Of a stretch of DNA of 29,937 nt, positions 1 through 5,555 are shown one piece after another. The DNA comes from a virus: positions 1 through 29,937 of IMG/VR virus record IMGVR_UViG_3300022074_000251; one strand, 5' to 3'. The translations under genes were made by a program, and so were the position numbers. Positions within the stretch are counted from its first letter, which is position 1. Every line of letters begins with the position of its first letter. A model generated the notes under the pieces. It made no database searches. It was not told the DNA's origin and saw nothing but the letters and a program-made list of their open reading frames with translations.

Positions 1-443
1 TGGATTGCTACAAAGAAATCGGATTGCTTGTGATCCAGCTTCGTCCCTTGTACAAATCAGACAAGCTTTTCGGTCAAGCAATGGCACAGCATACGACTAT
101 TAGTCGGCAAGATTACAATGACTGCAAAAAAATTGCGGAAAACTGGGAGCTTGTGCAGCGCTTAAACACCGACGGAAAACTTGACGGTCTAGGGATGAGC
201 GCCATCCGTAAGCGGATCACCAAGGCAAGCAAGCCAGCAGAGCCGAAAGCGCCTAAGTCAGCAGGTAATACATCTGCAGGAAAAGCCAAAGCCAAGCCGG
301 AGGCTGCTACTGACGGACCGTCCGACACCAAGCAATTCCAGACGGAAGCGGAGCTTGCCACGTTCGTCAAAGCCGCCCTCGAAAGCAACGGCTTAAACAC
401 CAGCGCTTTCCTTAAGGCCCTACACGCTGAAATCGTAGGCTAA
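1..443 (+). CDS. Hypothetical phage protein, 5' end outside the window
   Basis: The reading frame is open from base 3 to the TAA at 441-443, so the gene begins before the window; a TTG at 24 is only an internal codon. About 146 residues are visible. The first half is helical and mixed in charge (Q-D-Y-N-D-C-K-K-I-A-E-N-W), followed by a Lys/Ala/Pro-rich linker and a second short helical part near the C-terminus. The linker contains palindrome copy 1, read as D-G-P-S-D. The helical part loosely recalls DUF3102-like phage/plasmid proteins, but I do not recognise it with confidence. It is followed by a 72-base gap and the next small gene, in the same direction. No function can be given. Confidence 0.7.
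   Translation, partial: DCYKEIGLLVIQLRPLYKSDKLFGQAMAQHTTISRQDYNDCKKIAENWELVQRLNTDGKLDGLGMSAIRKRITKASKPAEPKAPKSAGNTSAGKAKAKPEAATDGPSDTKQFQTEAELATFVKAALESNGLNTSAFLKALHAEIVG
311..327. promoter_or_regulatory. Palindrome copy 1 (operator-like 17-mer)
   Basis: TGACGGACCGTCCGACA: two 8-base arms around a central C with one W:W mismatch at the third base of the arm. It lies inside the coding sequence of the first gene, 188 bases before the next start codon, which makes it the copy furthest from a start. See copies 2 to 10. Confidence 0.6.
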
Positions 444-515
444 CACAGCCAAGCGCCCTGCATCACAGCGGGGCGCATCACTCTCTCTCACATACACACA
501 CAAGGAATTAAACCG

Positions 516-755
516 ATGACGGATCTAGAAAAAACATTTAATGTCCCGCTTTACTTTGCCACACAAATTCAAGATCACGCTGAAGCGCATTACGAAGAAG
601 ACGGTTGGGACGTACTGGTTGAATGTTGGACCCTCAAAGAAATACTTCAAGAGATCCAAGGTTGCCGCAAATATGAAACCGCACTCAAGCGTGTGCACAA
701 AGCTGTAAAGCTTTATGATGATCACCGCAAAGAGATCCAATCCGAAGCTTGGTAA
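516..755 (+). CDS. Small hypothetical early protein (79 aa)
   Basis: The ATG at 516 is preceded by AAGGAA at 502-507 and by a CA-rich leader (CACATACACACACAAGG) that recurs before the gene at 833. The 79-residue product is acidic in its first half (repeated Asp/Glu, two Trp) and basic and helical in its second half, with no membrane segment and no recognisable motif. It is followed by palindrome copy 2, 29 bases after the stop. It is a typical small early phage gene of unknown role, possibly host takeover or anti-defence, but that is only inferred from position. Confidence 0.7.
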   Translation: MTDLEKTFNVPLYFATQIQDHAEAHYEEDGWDVLVECWTLKEILQEIQGCRKYETALKRVHKAVKLYDDHRKEIQSEAW

Positions 756-784
756 TGATACCAGTATCAACGGTCTGGCTTTAC

Positions 785-801
785 TGTCGGACCGTCCGTC
801 A
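785..801. promoter_or_regulatory. Palindrome copy 2
   Basis: TGTCGGACCGTCCGTCA, intergenic, 31 bases before the ATG at 833. The flank GGTCTGGCTTTAC on its left is shared exactly with copy 8 and nearly with copy 4, so the conserved block extends about 14 bases upstream of the palindrome in these three copies. Confidence 0.75.
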
Positions 802-832
802 CTTCAAACACACACACACAAGGAATTGACCC

Positions 833-961
833 ATGCGCCATCGTACAAAATACATTCTTAGACCTACTCGCCTTCAAAACTTTGCTTATTTTCTTGCCTA
901 CGTTAGCACGTCAGGCATGATGTTCTTTTGTGGCATGCTTTATGCTATGCATGGGGGGTGA
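833..961 (+). CDS. Small membrane protein (42 aa)
   Basis: The ATG at 833 follows a CA tract and AAGGAA at 820-825, seven bases upstream. The 42-residue product starts with a basic stretch (R-H-R-T-K, then two more Arg), followed by one hydrophobic segment from about residue 19 to 39, rich in Phe, Met, Ala and Gly. This predicts a single-pass inner-membrane peptide with the N-terminus inside. It is too short to assign to a family. The stop (959-961) is five bases before the next ATG, so translation is probably coupled. Small membrane peptides are common among early phage genes; no function is claimed. Confidence 0.6.
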   Translation: MRHRTKYILRPTRLQNFAYFLAYVSTSGMMFFCGMLYAMHGG

Positions 962-966
962 CGTAC

Positions 967-1167
967 ATGTTAGGTGTAAGCAGACGTGACAGGTATGCTC
1001 GCCGTGCTGATAAGGTGTGGCGTAGCAGGTGGCTGTGTAATATGCAGCAGCGTAAACATCCCAAACCCCTTGACAATCTAGCATGGATGGCTGACAGTTA
1101 TGGGACTTCTACTGTCGGACCGTCCGACACTTCAACTTCAAGACAACCAAGTAAAAAGGAATCATGA
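967..1167 (+). CDS. Small basic hypothetical protein (66 aa)
   Basis: I chose the ATG at 967, directly after the upstream stop, instead of the in-frame TTG at 928, which would overlap the upstream gene. The 66-residue product is strongly basic in its first half (repeated R-R and R-K, four Trp overall) and ends in a Ser/Thr-rich tail that is simply the reading of palindrome copy 3 (V-G-P-S-D-T). The tail therefore looks shaped by the DNA site more than by protein function. The stop overlaps an ATGA five bases before the next gene's start at 1169. No family is recognised. Confidence 0.5.
   Translation: MLGVSRRDRYARRADKVWRSRWLCNMQQRKHPKPLDNLAWMADSYGTSTVGPSDTSTSRQPSKKES
1113..1129. promoter_or_regulatory. 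Palindrome copy 3 (perfect arms)
   Basis: TGTCGGACCGTCCGACA, with 8+8 perfectly complementary arms around a central C. It lies inside the last codons of the 967-1167 gene and 39 bases before the ATG at 1169. Confidence 0.75.
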
Positions 1168-1168
1168 C

Positions 1169-1420
1169 ATGCAAATAGAACACATATCCGATAACAAAAT
1201 TTTGGTGCACAAAAAATCTATGATGACAGGCAAGATAAACAGCATGACATTGCCTACCAATCAAGGTGTGATTGAGTACTGGCTTGCATCAGGTGATCTA
1301 ATACAGAATGTTATGCCTGACCTGTCTGTAGAACAGCGTGAGTTCTTGATGTCAGGTATGACACCTGAAGAGTGGGACGAAGAGTTCGGCTTTGATGAAG
1401 AGCTAGACGAAATCTATTGA
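1169..1420 (+). CDS. Hypothetical acidic early protein (83 aa)
   Basis: The frame is open back to 1100, but the first part would only be a reading of the palindrome. The ATG at 1169 has AAAAAGGA at 1153-1160 and is preferred. The leader AAAAGGAATCATGACATG is repeated exactly before the gene at 1487. The 83-residue product has a beta-like N-terminal half containing M-M-T-G and a strongly acidic C-terminus (W-D-E-E-F-G-F-D-E-E-L-D-E-I-Y). Such an acidic tail could mimic nucleic acid or bind a basic partner, but that is speculative. No family is recognised. Confidence 0.65.
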   Translation: MQIEHISDNKILVHKKSMMTGKINSMTLPTNQGVIEYWLASGDLIQNVMPDLSVEQREFLMSGMTPEEWDEEFGFDEELDEIY

Positions 1421-1445
1421 CAATCATGGGGCGGTTTGGCATTAC

Positions 1446-1462
1446 TGTCGGACCGTCCGACA
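1446..1462. promoter_or_regulatory. Palindrome copy 4 (perfect arms)
   Basis: TGTCGGACCGTCCGACA, intergenic, 24 bases before the ATG at 1487. It is directly preceded by GGTTTGGCATTAC, matching the left flanks of copies 2 and 8. Confidence 0.8.
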
Positions 1463-1486
1463 CTTCAACTGAAAAGGAATCATGAC

Positions 1487-1924
1487 ATGACCGCATCGCA
1501 ATCGTTCTTAGTCTATCAACCCAAGAGTGAAATCATTAGGCAGGATGACATAGATATGTATGTATCCTTGCGTAGTTTACCTGCAGGAAATGGCGTGGAT
1601 GTAATACAGAAAGCCTTAGCTAAAGATTTCTATGAGCCAACATCCTTCTTACATATGGGTGTGATGACAGCGCAGACTAGTCATGACATGGATGACGTAC
1701 TTGAGTGGATCTTTGACGAGTGCAATGGCTATGGTAGTGGCAAGCTTAGGCGCACGACTATCAGGCCATCCCCTAGTATGTCGGTGGGTGACATCGTGCT
1801 GTGTCTACAATCACGAAGAGCATTCGTGGCTCTGTCCTTTGGATGGCAGGAGCTTGACATAGAATTAAAACTTATATGTAATGGTGTTGTGTCGGATCGT
1901 CCGTCACTAAAACAATCTGCATAA
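1487..1924 (+). CDS. Hypothetical protein with YodL-like 'SMSVGDI' motif (145 aa)
   Basis: The ATG at 1487 follows GAAAAGGAAT at 1471-1480; the longer frame from 1436 reads through the palindrome and is rejected. The 145-residue product has P-S-M-S-V-G-D-I-V near residue 100, followed by a Phe-Val-Ala-Leu-Ser-Phe-Gly-Trp stretch. This arrangement (S-[ML]-S-V-[GS]-D-[IV], then an aromatic-rich strand) is seen in YodL-like domains of phage and plasmid accessory proteins, some of them next to anti-restriction domains. The match is by eye and short. The C-terminal V-S-D-R-P-S-L is the reading of palindrome copy 5. The stop is 13 bases before the next start. Confidence 0.65.
   Translation: MTASQSFLVYQPKSEIIRQDDIDMYVSLRSLPAGNGVDVIQKALAKDFYEPTSFLHMGVMTAQTSHDMDDVLEWIFDECNGYGSGKLRRTTIRPSPSMSVGDIVLCLQSRRAFVALSFGWQELDIELKLICNGVVSDRPSLKQSA
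1890..1906. promoter_or_regulatory. Palindrome copy 5 (variant)
   Basis: TGTCGGATCGTCCGTCA. It has one change in the left arm (C to T next to the centre) and the T:T mismatch near the ends. It lies inside the last codons of the 1487-1924 gene and 31 bases before the ATG at 1938. Confidence 0.65.
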
Positions 1925-1937
1925 ATGGGAGACTACC

Positions 1938-2354
1938 ATGCGAGTTGAAGTTTACTGGAACCTGCACAAGCATACATTCTCTGTCCGTAATACCAAGACA
2001 GGGCGTGTACTCTTTCACGCTGATGAAGTGTGGATAGATGATGCGCAATTTGTGGTGCGTCAGTCTGGACGTAAGCGTGTACTACGTGAGGGCAAGAAGA
2101 ATGTGCATGCCTTTGTGCGTGGTACGCTTGGCGATTTCATACAGGTCAGTGGCTACAGCAAGCGAGATGACAGTGACCCCTTGATGTGTCCAGCTTGGCG
2201 CTTGCATGGCAGGGCAACGTACAACCCGTACAAATTCACAAGCTTTGTTGATAGCAAAACTCTGGAACCTATTGACAAATCAGATATGGTATGCTTATCT
2301 AAGGTGGTTGATACAGACATCAAACCTAAAATACGTTACTTATCAACGACTTAA
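1938..2354 (+). CDS. Conserved-looking hypothetical phage protein (138 aa)
   Basis: The ATG at 1938 has a GGGAG element at 1926-1930. The 138-residue product begins M-R-V-E-V-Y-W-N-L-H-K, then T-F-S-V-R, then V-L-F-H-A-D-E-V. This beta-rich opening is familiar from unannotated proteins of marine and rhizobial phages, usually about 110-140 residues. A basic middle (G-R-K-R-V-L-R-E-G-K-K-N-V-H-A-F-V-R-G) suggests contact with nucleic acid or another acidic partner. There are no catalytic motifs and no membrane segment. Palindrome copy 6 begins six bases after the stop. Confidence 0.75.
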   Translation: MRVEVYWNLHKHTFSVRNTKTGRVLFHADEVWIDDAQFVVRQSGRKRVLREGKKNVHAFVRGTLGDFIQVSGYSKRDDSDPLMCPAWRLHGRATYNPYKFTSFVDSKTLEPIDKSDMVCLSKVVDTDIKPKIRYLSTT

Positions 2355-2359
2355 CTTAC

Positions 2360-2376
2360 TGTCGGACGATCCGACA
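2360..2376. promoter_or_regulatory. Palindrome copy 6 (variant centre)
   Basis: TGTCGGACGATCCGACA. The outer seven bases of both arms are perfect, and the centre differs from CCG to CGA. It is intergenic, 21 bases before the ATG at 2398, the shortest distance of any copy to a start codon. Confidence 0.7.
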
Positions 2377-2397
2377 CAACAACAGGAGTGCTTCCCT

Positions 2398-3012
2398 ATG
2401 TACCAACGTGACTGCACAGAAATCGTACAACACGCATTGCAATCCCCTGATGGATTGTATGACGTGATTGAGTTCACCTTATGCACGATCAACATGCCGT
2501 TGTCTCGTGTGATAGAGCAACGCAAGTCTATCAAGCTGCATGGCATCATGTCCAAGTGGGTCAGCAGTACTAAGGCTCAAGGTATTACCTATGCACAAGA
2601 GCACAAGGTAGAGTTGCATACACTCATGCTTAACATACGTGAGACTGCTGGATGTGACACCATTGATGGTGCACAAGCTGTAGTAGATCTGTTCATGCGT
2701 ATACCTAGCATTGGTATGGTCAAGGCTGGCTTCATTGGTCAGATGCTAGGCTTTCAAGTAGCATGTCTTGACAGACACAATGTCAGGGCGTTAGGGTTGA
2801 GTGAGTCTGCCTTGCGTATCAACAAGAAAGCATCGCAAGAAGTACGTCTCAAAAAGATACGTGAGTACGTCAAGCTATGCCGCCGCAAGGGTTCCGAATA
2901 CTGGTGGGACACATGGTGCAACTTTGTTGCTGATCGTGGTGGTATGAACAAGTCCTTGCCTACTGGTGATGCAGTGTCACGCTATCATGTTGATGCTGTA
3001 GTAATGACATAA
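2398..3012 (+). CDS. HhH-GPD-like DNA glycosylase/lyase-fold protein (204 aa)
   Basis: The frame is open from 2206, but the ATG at 2398 with CAGGAG at 2384-2389 is the plausible start. The 204-residue product has a helix-hairpin-helix segment near residues 100-112 (I-P-S-I-G-M-V-K-A-G-F), then a helix ending in C-L-D-R-H-N-V-R with Asp at residue 125. In the HhH-GPD base-excision family (endonuclease III, MutY, AlkA) the hairpin is followed about 22 residues later by the catalytic Asp; here P103 to D125 is 22, against 23 in EndoIII as I recall it. The EndoIII lysine position after the hairpin glycine is Val, so a monofunctional glycosylase or a non-catalytic binder is more likely. There is no four-Cys iron-sulphur cluster. 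The fold assignment is by eye and the substrate is unknown. Confidence 0.55.
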   Translation: MYQRDCTEIVQHALQSPDGLYDVIEFTLCTINMPLSRVIEQRKSIKLHGIMSKWVSSTKAQGITYAQEHKVELHTLMLNIRETAGCDTIDGAQAVVDLFMRIPSIGMVKAGFIGQMLGFQVACLDRHNVRALGLSESALRINKKASQEVRLKKIREYVKLCRRKGSEYWWDTWCNFVADRGGMNKSLPTGDAVSRYHVDAVVMT

Positions 3013-3032
3013 CAACGAAAGGATATTACTTA

Positions 3033-3314
3033 ATGAAACCAAACATGCACTATGTATGCGTTATGGATTACGATGAGGCAGATACCTGCCTTGTCGCTGC
3101 ATGTCGCAGTGAAGAGAATGCATCTAACATATACGACATGTTGTCTACAGAATACGACATGCTGTGGTGGGATGTACTGTCGGACCGTCCGTCACTACAC
3201 CTCAAGGATCACGACCCTGCTTTCTATGCAGATATCTACTGCCTCTTGACAAAGCCCAGCGCTGTTGCTAAGAAACCTAAGCTTATCGTGATTGACGGAG
3301 GTCTTACAGCATGA
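3033..3314 (+). CDS. Hypothetical early protein (93 aa)
   Basis: The ATG at 3033 is preceded by GAAAGGAT at 3016-3023. The 93-residue product opens with beta-like M-H-Y-V-C-V-M-D-Y-D-E-A-D, then a helical stretch (E-E-N-A-S-N-I-Y-D-M-L), and ends L-I-V-I-D-G-G. The middle is interrupted by L-S-D-R-P-S-L-H, the reading of palindrome copy 7. Here the site sits in the middle of the gene, not at its end. The stop overlaps the next start as ATGA at 3311-3314, indicating translational coupling. No family is recognised. Confidence 0.7.
   Translation: MKPNMHYVCVMDYDEADTCLVAACRSEENASNIYDMLSTEYDMLWWDVLSDRPSLHLKDHDPAFYADIYCLLTKPSAVAKKPKLIVIDGGLTA
3178..3194. promoter_or_regulatory. Palindrome copy 7
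   Basis: TGTCGGACCGTCCGTCA, located mid-gene in the 3033-3314 reading frame, 116 bases before the next start. It is one of the few copies not placed at a gene boundary. Confidence 0.65.
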
Positions 3315-3448
3315 GCATTTCTAACGCACTTAACTTGAAGATACTTGACATGTGTGAAAAAATACTGCCAAGTACACGTATGGCAAACGATGCCAAACTA
3401 AAAGAACTACTAACCCAGATCCGTAACGAACTCACACAGGAGAAATGA
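3311..3448 (+). CDS. Small helical hypothetical protein (45 aa)
   Basis: This short gene starts with the ATGA overlap at 3311 and ends TGA at 3446-3448, one base before the next ATG. The 45 residues form an evidently amphipathic helical peptide (L-N-L-K-I-L-D-M-C-E-K-I-L; K-L-K-E-L-L-T-Q-I-R-N-E-L) with no membrane segment. Tight coupling on both sides and good codon continuity make it a likely real gene despite its length. No function is recognised. Confidence 0.55.
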   Translation: MSISNALNLKILDMCEKILPSTRMANDAKLKELLTQIRNELTQEK

Positions 3449-3449
3449 T

Positions 3450-3677
3450 ATGTTCGTATTATTCGCAACCAAAAAACTTAACGATGGTACTAAAGGTTTC
3501 CGCTTCAACTTCGCTGGCATCAAGGGCCTGACACGTAAGCGTAAGGTGGTCAGCCGTGGCTTGCGCCGTGAGCTAGGCGATTGCATGACTGCCTATCACT
3601 TAGGCAAACGCACTGTGTACTTTGAGCACAAGCGTAACCGTAACACTGAGCGCCGCTTGCAGCACTTCGCAGGGTAG
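3450..3677 (+). CDS. Small highly basic hypothetical protein (75 aa)
   Basis: The ATG at 3450 follows ACAGGAG at 3436-3442. The 75-residue product is very basic, with clusters T-R-K-R-K-V-V-S-R-G-L-R-R and H-K-R-N-R-N-T-E-R-R, and a beta-like start M-F-V-L-F-A-T-K-K-L. The charge suggests binding of nucleic acid or a ribosomal or polymerase surface, but no domain is recognised. It is followed by palindrome copy 8 before the next gene. Confidence 0.65.
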   Translation: MFVLFATKKLNDGTKGFRFNFAGIKGLTRKRKVVSRGLRRELGDCMTAYHLGKRTVYFEHKRNRNTERRLQHFAG

Positions 3678-3706
3678 CACTCACAAGCAGGGCGGTCTGG
3701 CTTTAC

Positions 3707-3723
3707 TGTCGGACCGTCCGTCA
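3707..3723. promoter_or_regulatory. Palindrome copy 8
   Basis: TGTCGGACCGTCCGTCA, intergenic, 24 bases before the ATG at 3748. The left flank GGTCTGGCTTTAC is identical to that of copy 2. Confidence 0.8.
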
Positions 3724-3747
3724 CTAACTCATTGAAAGGATTACATT

Positions 3748-4113
3748 ATGTTTGACAAACAAAAGCTAAGACAAATACGTGAAGCAATGCAGGAAGCATT
3801 AGAGAATGCTGGCATACACGATGTAACTATCAAGGTAGGTAACTGCTCCTACTCAGGCGGCGAAGCTACATACAAGGTACAGGTATTGCTTGATGGTGCG
3901 GATACACAAGAGCAGATTGCGCTTACACATTTTGCACAGTTCTACAAGTTAGACACTACTCGTATCTCTGAGATAGGTGGGCAGAAGGTTACTCTCGTAG
4001 GGTACAACACCAACGCTAAGAAAATGCCGTGGCAAGTTAAGTCTTTGACTAGTGACAAGCAGTGGAAGCTTACACACAATCAAGCTTTAGAAATGTTTGA
4101 AGAGGTATCATAA
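3748..4113 (+). CDS. Hypothetical phage protein with 'LVGYNTxAKK' strand (121 aa)
   Basis: The ATG at 3748 has GAAAGGAT at 3734-3741. The 121-residue product is an N-terminal amphipathic helix (residues 1-22), a beta-rich centre with G-G-E-A-T-Y-K-V-Q-V, then Q-K-V-T-L-V-G-Y-N-T-N-A-K-K. The last segment resembles a motif (G-x-[NK]-x-R-A-x-K-Y-P) that I associate with uncharacterised phage proteins of broad distribution. No active-site pattern is visible. The stop (4111-4113) is one base before the next ATG. Confidence 0.7.
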   Translation: MFDKQKLRQIREAMQEALENAGIHDVTIKVGNCSYSGGEATYKVQVLLDGADTQEQIALTHFAQFYKLDTTRISEIGGQKVTLVGYNTNAKKMPWQVKSLTSDKQWKLTHNQALEMFEEVS

Positions 4114-4114
4114 C

Positions 4115-4885
4115 ATGACGAATCCTAACGCAGGTAAGTATGTCATAAGCCTGTATGACTACACAGGTGAGGCACTCAAGCCGTGGGCAGAAGCAGGATA
4201 TATTTGCTATGCCTTTGACATACAGCATGATGCAGAAAAAATATGTAAAGATAATTTTGAGGGCGGTGGTCTGATCCGTTATGTTAATGCAGACCTTCAC
4301 GATCAAAGCACTCTCAACAGGATAGCTGTAAACTTTCAGTTTGAGAATGTTGTATTCGGCATGGCGTTTCCTGTGTGTACTGACTTGGCTGTATCAGGTG
4401 CGCCACACTTCAAGGCTAAAGCTAAGCGTGACCCTGAGTTCCAGACTAAAGCAGCAAGCTATGCTATGATGTGCTCGCAGTTCTTCAATGAGCTAGGCGT
4501 ACCTTACTTCATAGAGAATCCTGTTAGTGTGTTGTCTACGTTGTGGCGTAAGCCTAACTACACATTCCACCCCTATGAGTACGGCAAGTACATCGCTGAC
4601 AGTGAGGCAGAGCATCCCTTGTGGCCTGACTACATTGCAGCTAAGGATGCCTATCCTAAGAAGACATGTCTCTGGACAGGTAATGGGTTCACTATGCCGT
4701 GGACTGACCCAGTAGAGCCAGAGCAAGGGCACAGCAGACAACACTTGAAACTTGGTGGGAAGTCTGTTAAGACTAAGAACATACGATCTGCCACACCCCG
4801 TGGCTTTGCTCGTGCAGTTTATGAGTTCAACTCTGGTGACGGACCGTCCGACAGTAAAGAATTAACAATGGAGAATGTACTATGA
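4115..4885 (+). CDS. DNA cytosine methyltransferase-like protein (256 aa)
   Basis: The ATG at 4115 is preferred over the in-frame TTG at 4097, which lies inside the upstream gene. The 256-residue product has a SAM-binding-like opening (V-I-S-L-Y-D-Y-T-G at 10-18, then Y-A-F-D-I-Q at 32-37) and F-P-V-C-T-D-L-A-V-S-G at 85-95, matching motif IV of the phage C5-methylase-like family, where the usual form is F-P-P-C-T. It then has F-I-E-N-P at 132-136 (motif VI-like E-N-P) and a closing S-A-T-P-R-G-F-A. Expected role: transfer of a methyl group from SAM to cytosine, to protect phage DNA or mark it. The Val for Pro beside the presumed catalytic Cys88 is unusual, and no separate target-recognition domain is obvious. 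The last codons contain palindrome copy 9. Confidence 0.7.
   Translation: MTNPNAGKYVISLYDYTGEALKPWAEAGYICYAFDIQHDAEKICKDNFEGGGLIRYVNADLHDQSTLNRIAVNFQFENVVFGMAFPVCTDLAVSGAPHFKAKAKRDPEFQTKAASYAMMCSQFFNELGVPYFIENPVSVLSTLWRKPNYTFHPYEYGKYIADSEAEHPLWPDYIAAKDAYPKKTCLWTGNGFTMPWTDPVEPEQGHSRQHLKLGGKSVKTKNIRSATPRGFARAVYEFNSGDGPSDSKELTMENVL
4837..4853. promoter_or_regulatory. Palindrome copy 9 (reverse-type flanks)
   Basis: TGACGGACCGTCCGACA inside the 3' end of the methyltransferase-like gene, 28 bases before the ATG at 4882. Its right flank GTAAAG is the reverse complement of the CTTTAC left flank of copies 2 and 8, so this copy appears inverted relative to them. Confidence 0.7.
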
Positions 4886-5223
4886 GACTACTACTTAACA
4901 CAGAAGCTTACCCTGACTACACACAAGATCAACTCGTAGAGTGGTTGGGTTTACTACCGCATTGGGTTGCCGACTATGTAGAAGATGGCGGCGACGAAGA
5001 AGGTCTTGATCTTGTAGACCACATGACAGAAGCGTATGGATTCGGTAAGCTGTACCAGTTCAAGGGTAAGGTATTATCTAATGGTACATACACCTATCCA
5101 GAAGATGATGACCTTAATCCTATTGCTAAGGTCAAACTCAAGAAGGGTGATGTTTACTTTTACCCCTATGGTATGGTAGCATTACCTACAGACAATGGAC
5201 ACTATGTAACAAGAATGGATTGA
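4882..5223 (+). CDS. Hypothetical acidic protein (113 aa)
   Basis: The start ATGA at 4882 overlaps the methyltransferase stop. The 113-residue product is acidic in the first half (D-Y-V-E-D-G-G-D-E-E-G-L-D-L-V-D) and beta-rich with Tyr/Pro in the second half (K-G-D-V-Y-F-Y-P-Y-G). No membrane segment and no recognised domain. Its coupling to the methyltransferase suggests joint expression, not a shared function. Confidence 0.7.
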   Translation: MRLLLNTEAYPDYTQDQLVEWLGLLPHWVADYVEDGGDEEGLDLVDHMTEAYGFGKLYQFKGKVLSNGTYTYPEDDDLNPIAKVKLKKGDVYFYPYGMVALPTDNGHYVTRMD

Positions 5224-5228
5224 TAGAT

Positions 5229-5543
5229 ATGAAAATTGAAACACAAACAGTAGAAGTAAAAGTATGGGATCACCACGATGCAGTGGTGTTTGTAACTCAA
5301 CAGCGCTACGAAAAGACAGGTGAGAAGACTGAATCAGGTACTGATATATACAGTCACTGGAAGGAAGTACTGACAGCTATCCCTGTAGACTTCGGGTACA
5401 ACAATGAGCTAGAGGACGAAGATAAGTACAAGCTAGTCAAGAATGTTGCAGACTCTTTGGTTGCACTGTACCAGTATGATCATGACAATTATGAGATTGG
5501 TGTGTCTTACTACATAAATCACGACCAGTTTGTAAACGGATAA
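5229..5543 (+). CDS. Hypothetical protein (104 aa)
   Basis: An in-frame TTG at 5220 overlaps the previous stop; I chose the ATG at 5229, although neither has a strong ribosome binding site. The 104-residue product is beta-rich at the N-terminus (T-Q-T-V-E-V-K-V-W-D-H-H-D-A-V-V-F-V) and acidic and Tyr-rich at the C-terminus. No motif is recognised. It belongs to the same run of small coupled early genes. Confidence 0.65.
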   Translation: MKIETQTVEVKVWDHHDAVVFVTQQRYEKTGEKTESGTDIYSHWKEVLTAIPVDFGYNNELEDEDKYKLVKNVADSLVALYQYDHDNYEIGVSYYINHDQFVNG

Positions 5544-5555
5544 AGGGAATAGATA

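Noticed and set aside
928-966. TTG start at 928 for the 66-residue basic protein
   Set aside because: It would overlap the 42-aa membrane protein and lacks a ribosome site; the ATG at 967 fits operon spacing better.
1069-1100. TTGACA near 1070 as a promoter before palindrome copy 3
   Set aside because: No acceptable -10 box at 16-18 bases, and it lies inside a plausible gene.
1417-1445. A sigma-70 promoter: TTGACA at 1417 and CATTAC 17 bases later, next to palindrome copy 4
   Set aside because: The -10 matches only three of six bases, and the same arrangement is not seen before the other extended copies (2 and 8).
785-3723. The palindromes as intrinsic terminators
   Set aside because: There is no T-run after any copy, and several copies lie inside reading frames or just before ribosome binding sites.
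311-4853. The repeated palindromes as a CRISPR array
   Set aside because: Spacing is irregular (about 330-1130 bases), the intervals are coding sequence and the repeat is only 17 bases.
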